From Adenophora triphylla var. japonica (taxonomy: Eukaryota; Streptophyta; Magnoliopsida; Asterales; Campanulaceae), in NCBI GenBank assembly GCA_022495995.1, contig JAFEMH010000938.1, positions 186,001-250,000 of the forward strand: a stretch of DNA of 64,000 nucleotides. The letters are read 5' to 3'. Within the stretch, counting starts at the first letter, position 1, and each line of letters starts with the position of its first letter. The position numbers were made by a program, and so were the translations under genes. This document shows, in pieces, positions 23,034-34,650 of this stretch. The notes beneath the pieces were generated by a model, which was given only the letters and a program-made list of their open reading frames with translations, had not been told where the DNA came from and searched no databases.

Positions 23034-24780
23034 CACAATAAATATTCACTAACTATTTCCTACCCCATTTTCTCTTTCCTACATCACCTTTCACTCACAA
23101 CATTTATTCTGCAATACACTTTTTCTCTTTTCTACATCACTTTTCTTAATTTTCGTGCAAAAGGCACAAATTTTACTCTTTCGGACGGAACAGAGTGAGT
23201 ATTCGATTTATTTATTGAACTATTTTTGTAGCAATTCGGCTAACTGCACAAACTGGGGTTAGGAGCCTATGCGCCAGTAATTTGGGCTTCTATAAATCAT
23301 GGGCCGGCCCATCATCCTCTAAAACAACGGTTGAGATTCAATTCTTCCAGTTGAAACTTTACTAGTTTGATTTTGCAACACGAATTTGACGGTAATAACC
23401 GCAACATAGTTGGTTGCATCAAATTGATCAATATGAGATCGAATGCAACTTAAATAAACGGACAAATGAGCTGATTAAATAGTCTAAAATACACTTTATA
23501 ATGATCTAAAATAAAACGAGAACCATCAAAATGAAATGCACTGCCCCATGTCTATACTTAGACGAGCAATACGGTACATTTGCCGGACCGCCAGTTTAAA
23601 ACCATTCCTTAAATTATGGACAAACATAAATTGATAAACCGCCGAATCGTGAACCACCATTTCAAGGTTAGAATCCGATTTTAGCTTATGGACCGACGAT
23701 ATAGACCGCCGGTTTAATCGACTTTAATTTTTATATTAAAAGGGTACCGTCCTTTTTGTTTTCAAAAAAATTTCGTCTCACATCTCAAATCTTACTTACC
23801 CCTTAATTATTTAAATAATTAATTATTTAAATAATTGTGAGTGCAAAAATATGACATAAATACAAAAAATTGCCTTCAAAATATTTATATAAAAAATGTT
23901 TAAATTCAATTTTTTTCAAATATTCTTTGTTCAAAATACAAAATTCAAAATATTTTTTGCGTAAAAAAATCTAAAACCAACAAATCGAAATAAATCGACT
24001 AACAAAAACTAGAATTGTGAACCGTAAATCGATGATCCATTACTATTCTTAACTTGGCCAATTGTGAACTGAACCTACAATCTCTTAAGTGTGAGTTTGA
24101 GATTGCTTTTTTGTATGGTTTATAATCACTTTTTAAACTCGAAATAATAATTTTTAATATCGTTTGGATAACAAAAGTGATTATGATTTAAAATTTTTAA
24201 AATGCAAAAAATTGTGTTTTGGTAAAAGAAAATACAACTGAACTTTTGCGAAAATTGATTTTTAGAATTTGTTATTTGTGTTATATTTACAATAATAACC
24301 TTTATCTCTTTTATACATTTATTTTATCAAAATACATATCATAAATTACATTTTTGATATTTATCTTTTATTAATCTATTTTTTTGAACATTTATTATCC
24401 AAATATACTTATAAATTTAGAGCAAGTTTTGGGAGAAACTAGTTTCTCCATAAATTATAAAAAGTCCACTTTTTTTCTACTTACAAGTAGTTAGTGAACA
24501 TTTAAAAACAATTTATAAAACAGAACTTTCTATAAATTAAGAAGAAACTAGTTTCCTCCAAAATCTTGTGATAAATTTAAATTTAATATCCTACGAAGAC
24601 ATCCAGTTTGTGGTAGTTGAGATTGAGACCGTGAAACGTAGAAGTTATCAACTACTTGCAACCCCACATAGCTTGACTACACCTTCAATATCATTAACTT
24701 TAACCCTGCGAAATTCCTCACAACTCCATTGGCATTTTACTTAACTACCCCCTGACCCCACCCACCACGATTCGCCCATT
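23034..24780. other. intergenic, no gene seen
   Basis: AT-rich sequence with no supportable frame between the Copia-type element and the CSE promoter. Short inverted AATAATTAATTATTT-like runs near 23805-23840 are low-complexity. Confidence 0.55.
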
Positions 24781-24794
24781 AGTGGTGGTAACCC

Positions 24795-24814
24795 ACCTAA
24801 CCAATCCACCAACC
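24795..24814 (+). promoter_or_regulatory. two AC-type MYB boxes upstream of CSE
   Basis: ACCTAACC (24795-24802, the AC-III form) and ACCAACC (24808-24814, the AC-II form) lie 100-120 bp before the CSE start codon. AC elements bind R2R3-MYB factors that control lignin and phenylpropanoid genes, which fits the CSE call. Binding here is inferred from sequence only. Confidence 0.6.
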
Positions 24815-24914
24815 CCACCTGCCCATATGATTCATCCCCGCGGTTGTTAGAAAAACCCACTTTCTCTCTCTCTCTTTACCCAACACCAAAAAGTATACGC
24901 CACCCTTCACAACA

Positions 24915-25972
24915 ATGGCGGCCGACCAACCCCCACCTCCGCCACCGAATTTCTGGGGCGACATGCCGGAGGAAGAATACTACACCTCCCAAGGCGTTCG
25001 TAACTCCAAGTCATACTTCGAGACCCCCCATGGCAAGATCTTCACTCAGTCCTTCATCCCTTTGGACATCCCCGTAAAGGCTTCCGTCTATATGACTCAT
25101 GGCTACGGCTCTGATACAGGCTGGATGTTCCAGAAGATTTGCATCAGCTACGCTAATTGGGGATACGCCGTCTTCACTGCCGATCTCCTCGGTCACGGCC
25201 GCTCCGATGGCGTCCACGGCTACATCGGCGACATGAACAAGGTTGCTGCCGCGTCACTGTCCTACTTCCGCAGCGTCCGCCAAAGCGATGAATACCATGA
25301 CCTCCCGGCGTTTCTCTTTGGTGAGTCTATGGGCGGATTAGCTACTTTGGCCATGTACTTCCAATCGGAGCCCAGCGAGTGGACCGGTTTGATTTTCTCC
25401 GCTCCGCTGTTCGTAATTCCCGAGAACATGAAGCCATCCAAGGTACAGTACAGCAATTTTACTTTCCAATTTTCAATCATTTGAGAAATAAAATCGGCTA
25501 ATCTGAATATTGATATTTTGTATGAATAAAGGTACATTTGTTCGTTTACGGGCTGCTATTTGGATACGCCGACACATGGGCGGCGATGCCGGATAACAAG
25601 ATGGTGGGGAAGGCAATCAAGGACATGGACAAACTGAAGATAATAGCGTCAAATCCAAGGCGTTACACCGGAAAGCCTCGAGTGGGAACAATGAGGGAGA
25701 TTGCCAGAATGTGCGATTACGTACAGAGCAATTTCCACAAGGTGACGGCTCCGTTCTTGACGGCACACGGGACGGCGGACGGAGTGACATGTCCTTCGGG
25801 ATCGACATTGTTGTACGAGAAGGCGGCGAGCGATGACAAGACATTGAAAGTGTACGAAGGAATGTACCATTCGTTGATCCAAGGGGAGCCTGATGATTGT
25901 GCTGATCTTGTGTTGGGTGATATGAGAGCTTGGATTGATGAGAGAGTTGAGAGGTATGGCCCTAGCAATTGA
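24915..25972 (+). CDS. CSE: caffeoyl shikimate esterase (alpha/beta hydrolase)
   Basis: Two exons, 24915-25442 and 25532-25972, encode 322 residues; the intron is 89 bp and phase 0. The enzyme hydrolyses caffeoyl shikimate to caffeate and shikimate in the cytosolic lignin pathway; the family was earlier called lysophospholipase 2 or monoacylglycerol lipase-like. Visible features are a proline-rich N terminus, NFWGDMPEEEYYTSQGVRNS, an oxyanion-hole HGYG (62-65), the nucleophile elbow GESMGG (Ser138), a DTWAAMPDNKMVGKAIKD block, Asp259 in HGTADG and His289 in MYHS, forming a complete triad. Similarity to Arabidopsis At1g52760 recalled from memory is very high along the whole length, which separates it from other monoacylglycerol lipase-like paralogues. 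AC-type MYB boxes lie upstream. Nothing suggests damage. Confidence 0.95.
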
Positions 25973-26435
25973 TTTTTGAAATCAATTGTAGAGTCCTTTG
26001 ACCTAATTACATGAATTATAATTGGGGATTTTAACTATTGTTTGCTTTATCTCTTCTTCCCCAATAGACATCGTATTAGCGATGTTCCTTTATTACAATT
26101 AAATGAAATTAAAAAAATTATTTGAGATGATTTCGATTTGTTTTGATTAATTATTTACCTTATTCTTTCTTTGAATCTCATAGTATAAACAAATAAGAAA
26201 GAGATGACTGAGCACATTATTACTAGAAATGAAATTATTTTCCTGGCTTTTGCACACAAAAGCCATAAAGCAGCAACTCTGGATGAGCTTCAAGGCTGAT
26301 TCAGTCATAAATTACATGAACATATAGCTTGCCTCAAAAATTGATAGTTATGAATATGTATGTTAAATCTGAAAACACAACCAACTGAGCAAAAATCACC
26401 GGAAAGAGAATAACATACAATATACAAATGTTGCA
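25973..26435. other. intergenic between convergent CSE and VHA-c'' genes
   Basis: The 3' untranslated regions of the two convergent genes must lie here. No additional gene is seen. Confidence 0.6.
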
Positions 26436-29400
26436 CTACACTTTGGATGGCCACGTAGCTTGAGCAGACATAATAATCCCCACAATCACTCCAAACAATC
26501 CAAGTGCACTTCCAAAGATTTCAATCACAAGGATCTTAACAAAAAGTGACGAGTTTTGAGCATCAGATAATGCACAGCTGCTTCCGATTATTCCAACACA
26601 CAATCTGTTGCACCAGAATTTGGTAGCATTAAAGAGAAGGCAGAAAGAAGAAAAGGGTATCATGCTATGGAGTTAGATTCTCACCCACAAACAAGGTTTG
26701 CAAAGCCCACGATTATTCCAGATGCAAATATTGCATATCCTGCTCTAAGGGACTCTGGTTCATGAATCTGGGATGATGGGACACTCTCTAGCTTCGTTTG
26801 GAGAATGATGGCCACAATAACTCCATATATAGCAACGGCCTCACAGAAAATCACACTGAGGAAGACAGTAAAGATCAAAATATTAGAATACTACCTGATG
26901 CAAAGCAAGAGACTGCTTCAATTAAAATACTATAAGTTGAAGGCAATATTAAGCTGAAAAAACTCAATTTCTTTAAACTGGCTAAGTGTAAGCACTTTTG
27001 TTGGCAAGTGCAGCCATGACATGAGCGGGGCATGTCACGGTCTTTTCTTGGGCAGCAACGTTGAAAGAAACGGATGCGCACGTGGGCTATGGCGTTGGGA
27101 CATAGGCGTGGGCAATGGCTGCGAGGAAAATGGGAACACACGGGCTATGGCGTTCGGACATAGGCGTGGGCAGTGAGCTGCGAGGAATTTGGGCGGTGGC
27201 TGCGAGGAATTTAGGCAGTGGGCTGCGAGGGAAATTGGGCAGCGGGCTGCAAGGTAATTCGGCAGTGGGCTGCGAGGAAATTCGGCACACGCATGCTATG
27301 GCGTTTGGACATAGGCGTGGGCGGCAAGCTGCAAGAAAAGTGGGCACACGCAAGCTATGACATTGGACATAGGCGTGGGCAAGTGGCTGCGATAGACTTG
27401 GGCAAAGACATGGGCTGCGCGGGATGAATGCTAACAGGCCAACGGCTGTCCTAGGCGATGTTGCTGAACTAACAAGCTGTGGGCTGGAGCGTTTGGGGCC
27501 AAAACAGGTTGGACAAGTGGCGACATATGGTGCAGCAAATGGGTGGTTGAAGCAGGGCTGTTAGGGCGGTTTTAGGCAGTTTTAGGACATGAAACTGCCA
27601 CCCTACCTAGCAGCCATGTGTCCCGGCAGTTGCAGCAGTTTTGCATGTCTTTTGCAGTCATTTAAAGGACTGTTCTAAGGGGATTTGGGACAGATCCGAC
27701 CTGGGCAATTTGAGAGAGAAAGGAAGGCATTGGTGGCCTTATTCCCTTATGTCGTAGGGCTGTCCTAAGTGGGTATAGGGCAGATTCGACCTAGGCATTG
27801 TGGTAGGGAAAGAAAGGTATCAATGGCCTTATTCTCTTGGGTCTAAGGGCTGTTCTAATGGGGATTAGAACAGGTCCGAGTGGCAGCAATTTTGGTAGGG
27901 AAAGATAGACATTGTGGTCTTATTCTCTTGTGTATAAATTGTTGTATTCCTTTGTATTATTTAGTAATAAAAGGTTGGGCGTTTGACCCGTAATCTTCGT
28001 GTGTATTTATGATTCGTGTGTGTGTGCCTCTTGTATAATTATTGCTGCATTAGCAATGGGTGAGGGCTGCTGTTCTTGGAGGCAAGGGCAGGCCGCATAG
28101 GCGTTGTCTTGGGAAAAAAAAGATAACCCTGTGACAATTGGTATCAGAGCTCCGGTTTTGGTATTGATCTTCCGCTGCGACGTTAATCATGGAGGGCACA
28201 ACATCTGAATGGATGGCACGGATGGGAGGATTTCGTGGGAGTTGCCTTGTCGGATGAGGATGTAGCATTGGCTAATCGGGTTCGGGACTAGGGACTGATT
28301 TGGCCGATGTGAGGGCTGCGTTGAAGCCATTACAAGGTCTGATTATGGGGGATATAACAGACCATGTTGCTGCGAAGCGGACTTAGGGTGGAACTATCGG
28401 GCGCTTGTGCAGTCCTTGAAGGGGTCGAGGGCGTGTTGCAACCACAGTTACCGACATAGTTGCTGCCATGAACGCTGCAGTTGCATATTCGAGGGAACAA
28501 GCAGTTGGGCTGCTTGAATCGGGGCAGTGGCTGTCCCCGAAGGATCCTTATGTTGCGCTAAAAATCTGCGGTGATTATCGGGCGCATGTTAAGGAATTGA
28601 TGATGAACAGGTATGCGGTTTTGGATGGGTTGGAGTTGTTCGAAGGCTGATTCATGCAAGGTACTTTACGAAGCTTAATCTATGGTCGAAACAGAGGCAA
28701 GTACAAAGGGAAGCCGAAGACGAGGCCGAGACGTCAATGAGGGTCGTTCGGTTTAATAAACGTCTCTACTACTTTTTGTAATTTGTTAAATGATGTTGTT
28801 GGACCATTTAGTTAAGTTCGTAGTATAGTGGTGTATATTTAGCCTCAAGGAACATGTAAATGCCATTAAAACAGGTACTTGTAAGGGCTGCGGGAATTCT
28901 GCGTTGAGGGATGCAAGGATAGACCGGGCCATTGAAAAATCTGCTCCAACAAAGAGGGCTGCGATTATTCTTGGGCTTGACAAACTGTTTTGGAAAGTTC
29001 GTGCAAGGGGGAACTCAAGAATGAATTGTGGGATGGCTGGATTACTTACTTCAGAATGGGCAAAGAATGGTGGGGCCGATGCTTGATGCTTTGGGCAAGG
29101 AAGGCGGTCGGGGAAACTAATTTGCTGCATTGAAGTTGGTAGTGCTAGAATTTGTTGGGGGAATTCAGATTATGTTGCGTGGGGCAACGGTTCGATGAGG
29201 ACATCGAACTCTCCTAGTGGGGGAGAGTTTGTAAGCACTTTTGTTGGCAAGTGCAGCCATGGCATGAGCGGGGCATGTCACGGTCTTTTCTTGGGCAGCA
29301 ACGTTGAAAGAAACGGATGCACACGTGGGCTATGGCGTTGGGACATAGGCGTGGGCAATGGCTGCGAGGAAAATGGGAACACACGGGCTATGGCGTTCGG

Positions 29401-32400
29401 ACATAGGCGTGGGCAGTGAGCTGCGAGGAATTTGGGCGGTGGCTGCGAGGAATTTAGGCAGTGGGCTGCGAGGGAAATTGGGCAGCGGGCTGCAAGGTAA
29501 TTCGGCAGTGGGCTGCGAGGAAATTCGGCACACGCATGCTATGGCGTTTGGACATAGGCGTGGGCGGCAAGCTGCAAGAAAAGTGGGCACACGCAAGCTA
29601 TGACATTGGACATAGGCGTGGGCAAGTGGCTGCGATGGACTTGGGCAAAGACATGGACTGCGCGGGATGAATGCTAACAGGCCAACGGCTGTCCTAGGCG
29701 ATGTTGCTGAACTAACAAGCTGTGGGCCGGAGCGTTTGGGGCCAAAACAGGTTGGACAAGTGGCGACATATGGTGCAGCAAATGGGTGGTTGAAGCAGGG
29801 CTGTTAGGGGCGGTTTTAGGCAGTTTTAGGACATGAAACTGCCACCCTACCTAGCAGCCATGTGTCCCGGCAGTTGCAGCAGTTTTGCATGTCTTTTGCA
29901 GTCATTTAAAGGACTGTTCTAAGGGGATTTGGGACAGATCCGACCTGGGCAATTTGAGAGAGAAAGGAAGGCATTGGTGGCCTTATTCCCTTATGTCGTA
30001 GGGCTGTCCTAAGTGGGTATAGGGCAGATTCGACCTAGGCATTGTGGTAGGGAAAGAAAGGTATTAATGGCCTTATTCTCTTGGGTCTAAGGGCTGTTCT
30101 AATGGGGATTAGAACAGGTCCGAGTGGCAGCAATTTTGGTAGGGAAAGATAGACATTGTGGTCTTATTCTCTTGTGTATAAATTGTTGTATTCCTTTGTA
30201 TTATTTAGTAATAAAAGGTTGGGCGTTTGACCCGTAATCTTCGTGTGTATTTATGATTCGTGTGTGTGTGCCTCTTGTATAATTATTGCTGCATTAGCAA
30301 TGGGTGAGGGCTGCTGTTCTTGGAGGCAAGGGCAGGCCGCATAGGCGTTGTCTTGGGAAAAAAAAGATAACCCTGTGACACTAAGGGTAATGGAAAGAGC
30401 AGGTCTGACCACTATGACTACAAAAATGACAGAAAGGGAGGCTTGACCAACTGAAGTAGGAAATCCATTATGCTTTACAGTTGCACACAAGACAAAAAAG
30501 GTGAAAGAGCGGTTGTGCTTGCCTGTGGGGTTGGGGGTTTGTGGTGGTGGTGGAGATTGTAGGGCGGCCATAAGTTTCAATAATAAAGGATAAGAATTAG
30601 TGAAATGAAGTATACTTCTCACCTAAGTCTTATTCCTATCTCTTGAAGTCGGCTAACCAGTGAAATGCAATACTTATACTCTTATTTGAAATTATAAATA
30701 TAAGGTTTGGTGAATAATGATGTCTAAATGTTGGTGATGCATCTTGCTAACTAATTACCGTAGCTGGGGCAACTCTGCGTTTGATTTGCGAAGAAAGTAA
30801 TTAATGCGCAAATGCAGACAAACCCATCAAGTAACTATAGGCAGGAAAATGAGGTGCAAGTTGAAGAGTTTCCAATTTTCACTAGGCCTAGTTTTGCAAC
30901 CAACTATCCAGCTGTCCAAGTTCATCAAAGCATGACACTGTTTAAAGTTAAATGAAAAGACATGACCAATGCTTGCACTATTTTCCTTGGCATTTTAGTG
31001 ATATATTCAGAGAGAAGAACACCATGAAAGGTTAGAACTGTAATTCCCTCCTTGAAGGTACTTGAAGGACTACAATTTGAGATGCTACTATGAGCAATTG
31101 AAGCACATTAGAGAACTAGAAGCTGTGCCAGGACAAGCCTACAGATACGCAGACAACTCTCCTAGTCTGATGAAGAGGACGCAAAATAGAAAAATTTGTT
31201 GCAAGTAATAGTGATTATTCTAGGCACTGAATATAAGTGTGAGCATAGCTCCTTTGGTGCTCTAGTCATTCGTTGCGTCAAGTTCACCTTAAAGTAAGGC
31301 TTTGATAAATTGGTTGCCCTCGACTCAAATCATTGACAAACATTTACAAATATAACAGCTAAGGAAATTTAGAAGGCTGAAAAGCAGCTTTGTTGTATGT
31401 AACCTCAAATCATCAGAAAGCAATAGGTGGACTGTTAACTGCGAGTTTTACTATTTGCACAATGTTAAAATATGGGAGTTTAACCTAGCCCCGTCATAAA
31501 TACCCGCTGCACCTCGGATAGCACTTTGTCCCCTAATTTAGAAGACACTTGCAACAGGAACATATTCTTGAACATAAATAATGCTGTAAACCTCCAACCA
31601 CCACTTTGTACCTTACAAGGCATGATTTAAAAATCCAAAAATCTGGCAGTTGGCATCCAATGTAAAGTGATCCGTGAACCAATTCAGTCAATAGAAGAGA
31701 AGTTAGCAATAACAGATCCTCCAGTAGAATCATTAATTTATAATATCACCAAAAACATCCTTATCTGATTGGTTGCCTCTATTAGATTCGGAAAGTCCTC
31801 AAAGTAATACTATCATATATGTGAGTACTTGCTAGGGAAAGAGGTTATTCTATTAGGGACTAGCTTCAGCCACGGAAATTCTGGTGGAGCATATGAGTCT
31901 ATACGGTAAGCCAAATGGGATGGGAAAATGATCAGATGGTGAATGGGGAGTAGAACGAATGGACACCTCTTCCACTTTCCTGAAACATATAGTCTTGTTC
32001 CATTCTCAATCTAGGTGAATTCAATTATAGGGAAGGAATTAACAATTTCTATTCTTCGTTCATGCTGTATTCTTCATGAGTAAAATAGCTTTCACTCATT
32101 TCTACAATATTCAAGCTGATCCAGTCATTCCGGTAACAGTTTGAAATTAAATTGATGTGCACATAATTCGAGAACACATACCAATCGATATCTTTATTCT
32201 TTCACCTTTTTTCGCCAAAAAAGATTCAGGTCAGAGATTCTCCAGGTGTCAAAAACAAGTTTCCATATTCCAACATGTCTTTTCTATGTCCTCACAATTA
32301 AACAATAAAGAATAAATTAAAACTTAAGACTTGTAATATCCAGAAGCATCACAGAGGCTCTTCTAGCTACCAATGACTACCAATCATTCAATTCAAATGA

Positions 32401-33127
32401 TTTCTGCCAGAGCATAGATGATAATCACCAAATTCAAAATTCATGTACGCATATGTATCACAAATAATCATTAATGCCTTTCTGAAGTCTATCTGTATAT
32501 CTCAAATGCAATCTACTTTTCCAACAAATGTTAGTGGTTAAGATGTCGAGCATCCAGGCTATAGGATCACCTTTGGTAGAATTATGAACGTCATAAATTA
32601 ACATAATTATATCAACATATAGAAATAAATTGCATGAACAACGATAGAGCAAAAAAAAAAAAAAAAAAAAGGAAATAAATTGAAATCCAAAAAATCGGGC
32701 AAGTATAAAGAACTAAGACTAGGTATAGAAATACGAGGATAAATAGATTCTGAATAAGGAGACAAGTTACCTAATGAGATTTTTGGAGGTAATGCGCGGG
32801 GCTTTAATGGCAGCACCAATTAAACTACTGCCTGTTATATAGATACCCCTGTATATACATCATATACAGCACAAAATTAACTATAATCAATCACATCACG
32901 TACAAAAAAGTAATTTCATTTTCGCATAACAGACCTATTTACAGAATCAAGCAATTGAAAAAGGCAAAAAATTTGGGGGAAAACTGAAGAAGATACCAGG
33001 CAGCACCGAGGACAGAAACGCCGATGGCTACCGCAATTCCGATGGCGGAGAAAGTATATGGAGAGATCTTGACCAAAGCTCGCGCCCATGAGCTCGACGC
33101 TCCGATGACTATCGCAGTTCCAGACAT
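26436..33127 (-). CDS. VHA-c'': V-type H+-ATPase proteolipid subunit c''
   Basis: Four exons on the minus strand: 33127-32997, 32848-32771, 26855-26685 and 26604-26436. Together they give 549 nt, 182 residues plus stop. The product is the c'' proteolipid of the membrane V0 rotor, which carries protons across vacuole and endomembranes. Hydrophobic segments include [38 protein letters not shown] (Glu75 is the proton-carrying acid of the family), a [16 protein letters not shown] segment and [19 protein letters not shown] at the C terminus. I chose the ATG at 33127 because MSGTAIV matches the family start; an in-frame ATG at 33211 would add 28 residues. Intron 2 is about 5.9 kb, mostly because of an inserted LTR element at 26987-30380. 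Splice sites are intact, so the gene is probably functional. Confidence 0.93.
26987..28136 (+). repeat. left LTR of the intronic retroelement
   Basis: 1150 bp, GC-richer than the surroundings. It contains repeated phrases such as gctatggcg and acataggcgtgggc that recur four or five times at 27080-27380. A likely polyadenylation region (taataaaagg) is near 27964. Confidence 0.9.
28190..28660 (+). pseudogene. gag-like remnant in the intronic retroelement
   Basis: Fragments readable across frame changes include [12 protein letters not shown] at the start and [21 protein letters not shown] later. They fit a decayed Gypsy-type gag by position (directly after the primer site), but no zinc knuckle is seen. 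The assignment to Gypsy is tentative. Confidence 0.35.
29230..30380 (+). repeat. right LTR of the intronic retroelement
   Basis: 1151 bp. It differs from the left LTR at about six bases plus one extra G in a G run near 29807-29811. CTAAG follows. Confidence 0.9.
30386..32770. other. remainder of VHA-c'' intron 2
   Basis: About 2.4 kb of non-coding intron, including an A-run at 32650-32670. I found no second gene or intact transposon in it. Confidence 0.6.
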
Positions 33128-33239
33128 CAGATTCAGAGATGCTTGATCAGAGGAGAGAGAGAAAGGGAGAGAGAGAGAGATTTGATAACTATCACTAATT
33201 CTATGGGTCATTGACGCTGTGCATCATTGTCTGACATAA

Positions 33240-34010
33240 ATGGGCTTGGGCCGTACGTAGTCTGTTAACTTGGGCATAGATTGCTTATGGGCCTCCTATC
33301 GTTTTTGGGCCAAATAATTAAGATTGCACTGGTGGCATTTTTTGTTTTTGAGGTGAATATAGTAAATTTAAAAATTGAAGAGGGTCAATTTGTAAAATTT
33401 ATAAAAATTAAAAAAAGAATTAGCCCTACTCAACCGGCCTAGTTCCGCCCTTTTTTTTAGTGGGACTCATAATTGCAAGGCACTAAGAAAGATTAACAGT
33501 AAACCTCAATTTTTAAAATTAGATTATTTTCTTGAAATAAAATACTTTTGTTTCATTGAAGTTTCATTTATTTTCTAAATGAATGTCTTTAAATTAAAGG
33601 TTTACATTTCCTAAAACTGTAATGATAACCACTTGTAATACTCGTAACAATCACTCAATTACTCTACTTTTTCTCTAATATCCAATTATCTACATTTACA
33701 ATACATCACCTTTTTTTCTTAATTAATGTGCCCAACTCAAATGATCTCTCTTCAAATGGGACGAAATGAATATTCCCTCTATCCTATCTCAAATTAGATT
33801 TTTTTTGTCATTTTCGTCTTCCTCACTTCAAATCAAATTAGACTTTTCAAAATGGCGAAGAACCCATATATGATTATTGCATAGTATATCAAAAGAAAGA
33901 AACTTACCTTAGGATTGTAGGAGCAACAATGGAAACTTGAAAATATATCTTCTATGAATGAACCCATATGTTGACGGTAGAAAGATATACAAGGACTGTG
34001 AAATTGAGCT
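33240..34010. other. intergenic, no gene seen
   Basis: AT-rich DNA upstream of VHA-c''; its promoter should lie at the left part (33130-33500). A Stowaway-like half (cctctatcctatctcaaatt) is near 33776. Confidence 0.5.
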
Positions 34011-34018
34011 ATTTATTA

Positions 34019-34642
34019 CAGGGGCGGATCCAGGGGGCAGGTAGGGGCACTCGCCTCTCCAGCGACAGAAATGCAGTGGAATTTTTTTTTTTTTGCCCCC
34101 ACCATATTTTTGTTATATATGTATATATATAATTAACTTCAAAATTAACACCAGTGAGTGGTGTGGTTCAGCGGTAGAAGGGGAGGAGTTAAAGCCTTTG
34201 GTGTTTCCTTTCAAATCCATGTTCGAACCTTGTTACCTACATTTTCAATTAATTTTGTCTTCCATCTTTGCTATTCTTTCTCTTAACAGTTTTGTTTTTC
34301 TCTTTCTCCTAATTTCCTCACATTTTTTCAATCTTAATTAATTCGTTAGGCTTTTCCCATTTTTTTTGTTTTTGGTCTTTCTTCCTATTATCCCAAGTTT
34401 AATTAGCAAATTTGAATTTCTTTTTTATACGAGTAATATATTTTAATAAATTGTTTGCGTTAAATACTTCAACATTATTTCAATCGTTTTTTGAATTATT
34501 TACTTTTATCATTTTTGTTAACTAAAACACATTGTATTTCAGGGATCCGACCCATTTTTTACTTGTCCGACCCGAATTTTTTTTCTTCGAGGAAAGCGTG
34601 TAATCTTGCCCCCCCCTCGGCCAATTCCTGGCTCCGCCCCTG
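34019..34642. mobile_element. non-autonomous hAT-type element
   Basis: The terminal inverted repeats are CAGGGGCGGATCCAGG and CCTGGCTCCGCCCCTG. An exact 8-bp duplication, ATTTATTA, flanks them (34011-34018 and 34643-34650), the length typical of hAT. Length 624 bp, no transposase. It contains a tRNA-like pair of internal boxes. Confidence 0.9.
34164..34229 (+). promoter_or_regulatory. tRNA-like A and B boxes inside the hAT-type element
   Basis: TGGTTCAGCGG (34164-34174) fits the pol III A box and TGTTCGAACC (34220-34229) fits the B box, 45 bases apart. The surrounding sequence does not fold into a convincing tRNA gene. It may be a nested SINE head or a decayed tRNA-like promoter. Confidence 0.4.
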
Positions 34643-34650
34643 ATTTATTA

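Larger units (their letters stand above)
26987..30380 (+). mobile_element. young non-autonomous LTR retroelement in VHA-c'' intron 2
   Basis: The LTRs are 26987-28136 and 29230-30380 (about 1150 bp), both TGTAAGCAC..CTGTGACA. CTAAG is duplicated at 26982-26986 and 30381-30385. A standard primer site TGGTATCAGAGC (28139-28150) follows the left LTR, and an agtgggggagag purine tract precedes the right one. I count about six substitutions and one indel between the LTRs. The interior is only 1.1 kb. It has a gag-like start (ATG near 28190, [14 protein letters not shown]) and scattered broken frames, with no protease, reverse transcriptase or integrase. It lies antisense to the host gene. Confidence 0.92.

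Noticed and set aside
26875..27353. repetitive Pro/Arg-rich minus-strand frames
   Set aside because: They lie inside the LTR of the intronic element, repeat exactly in the other LTR, and reflect short sequence repeats.
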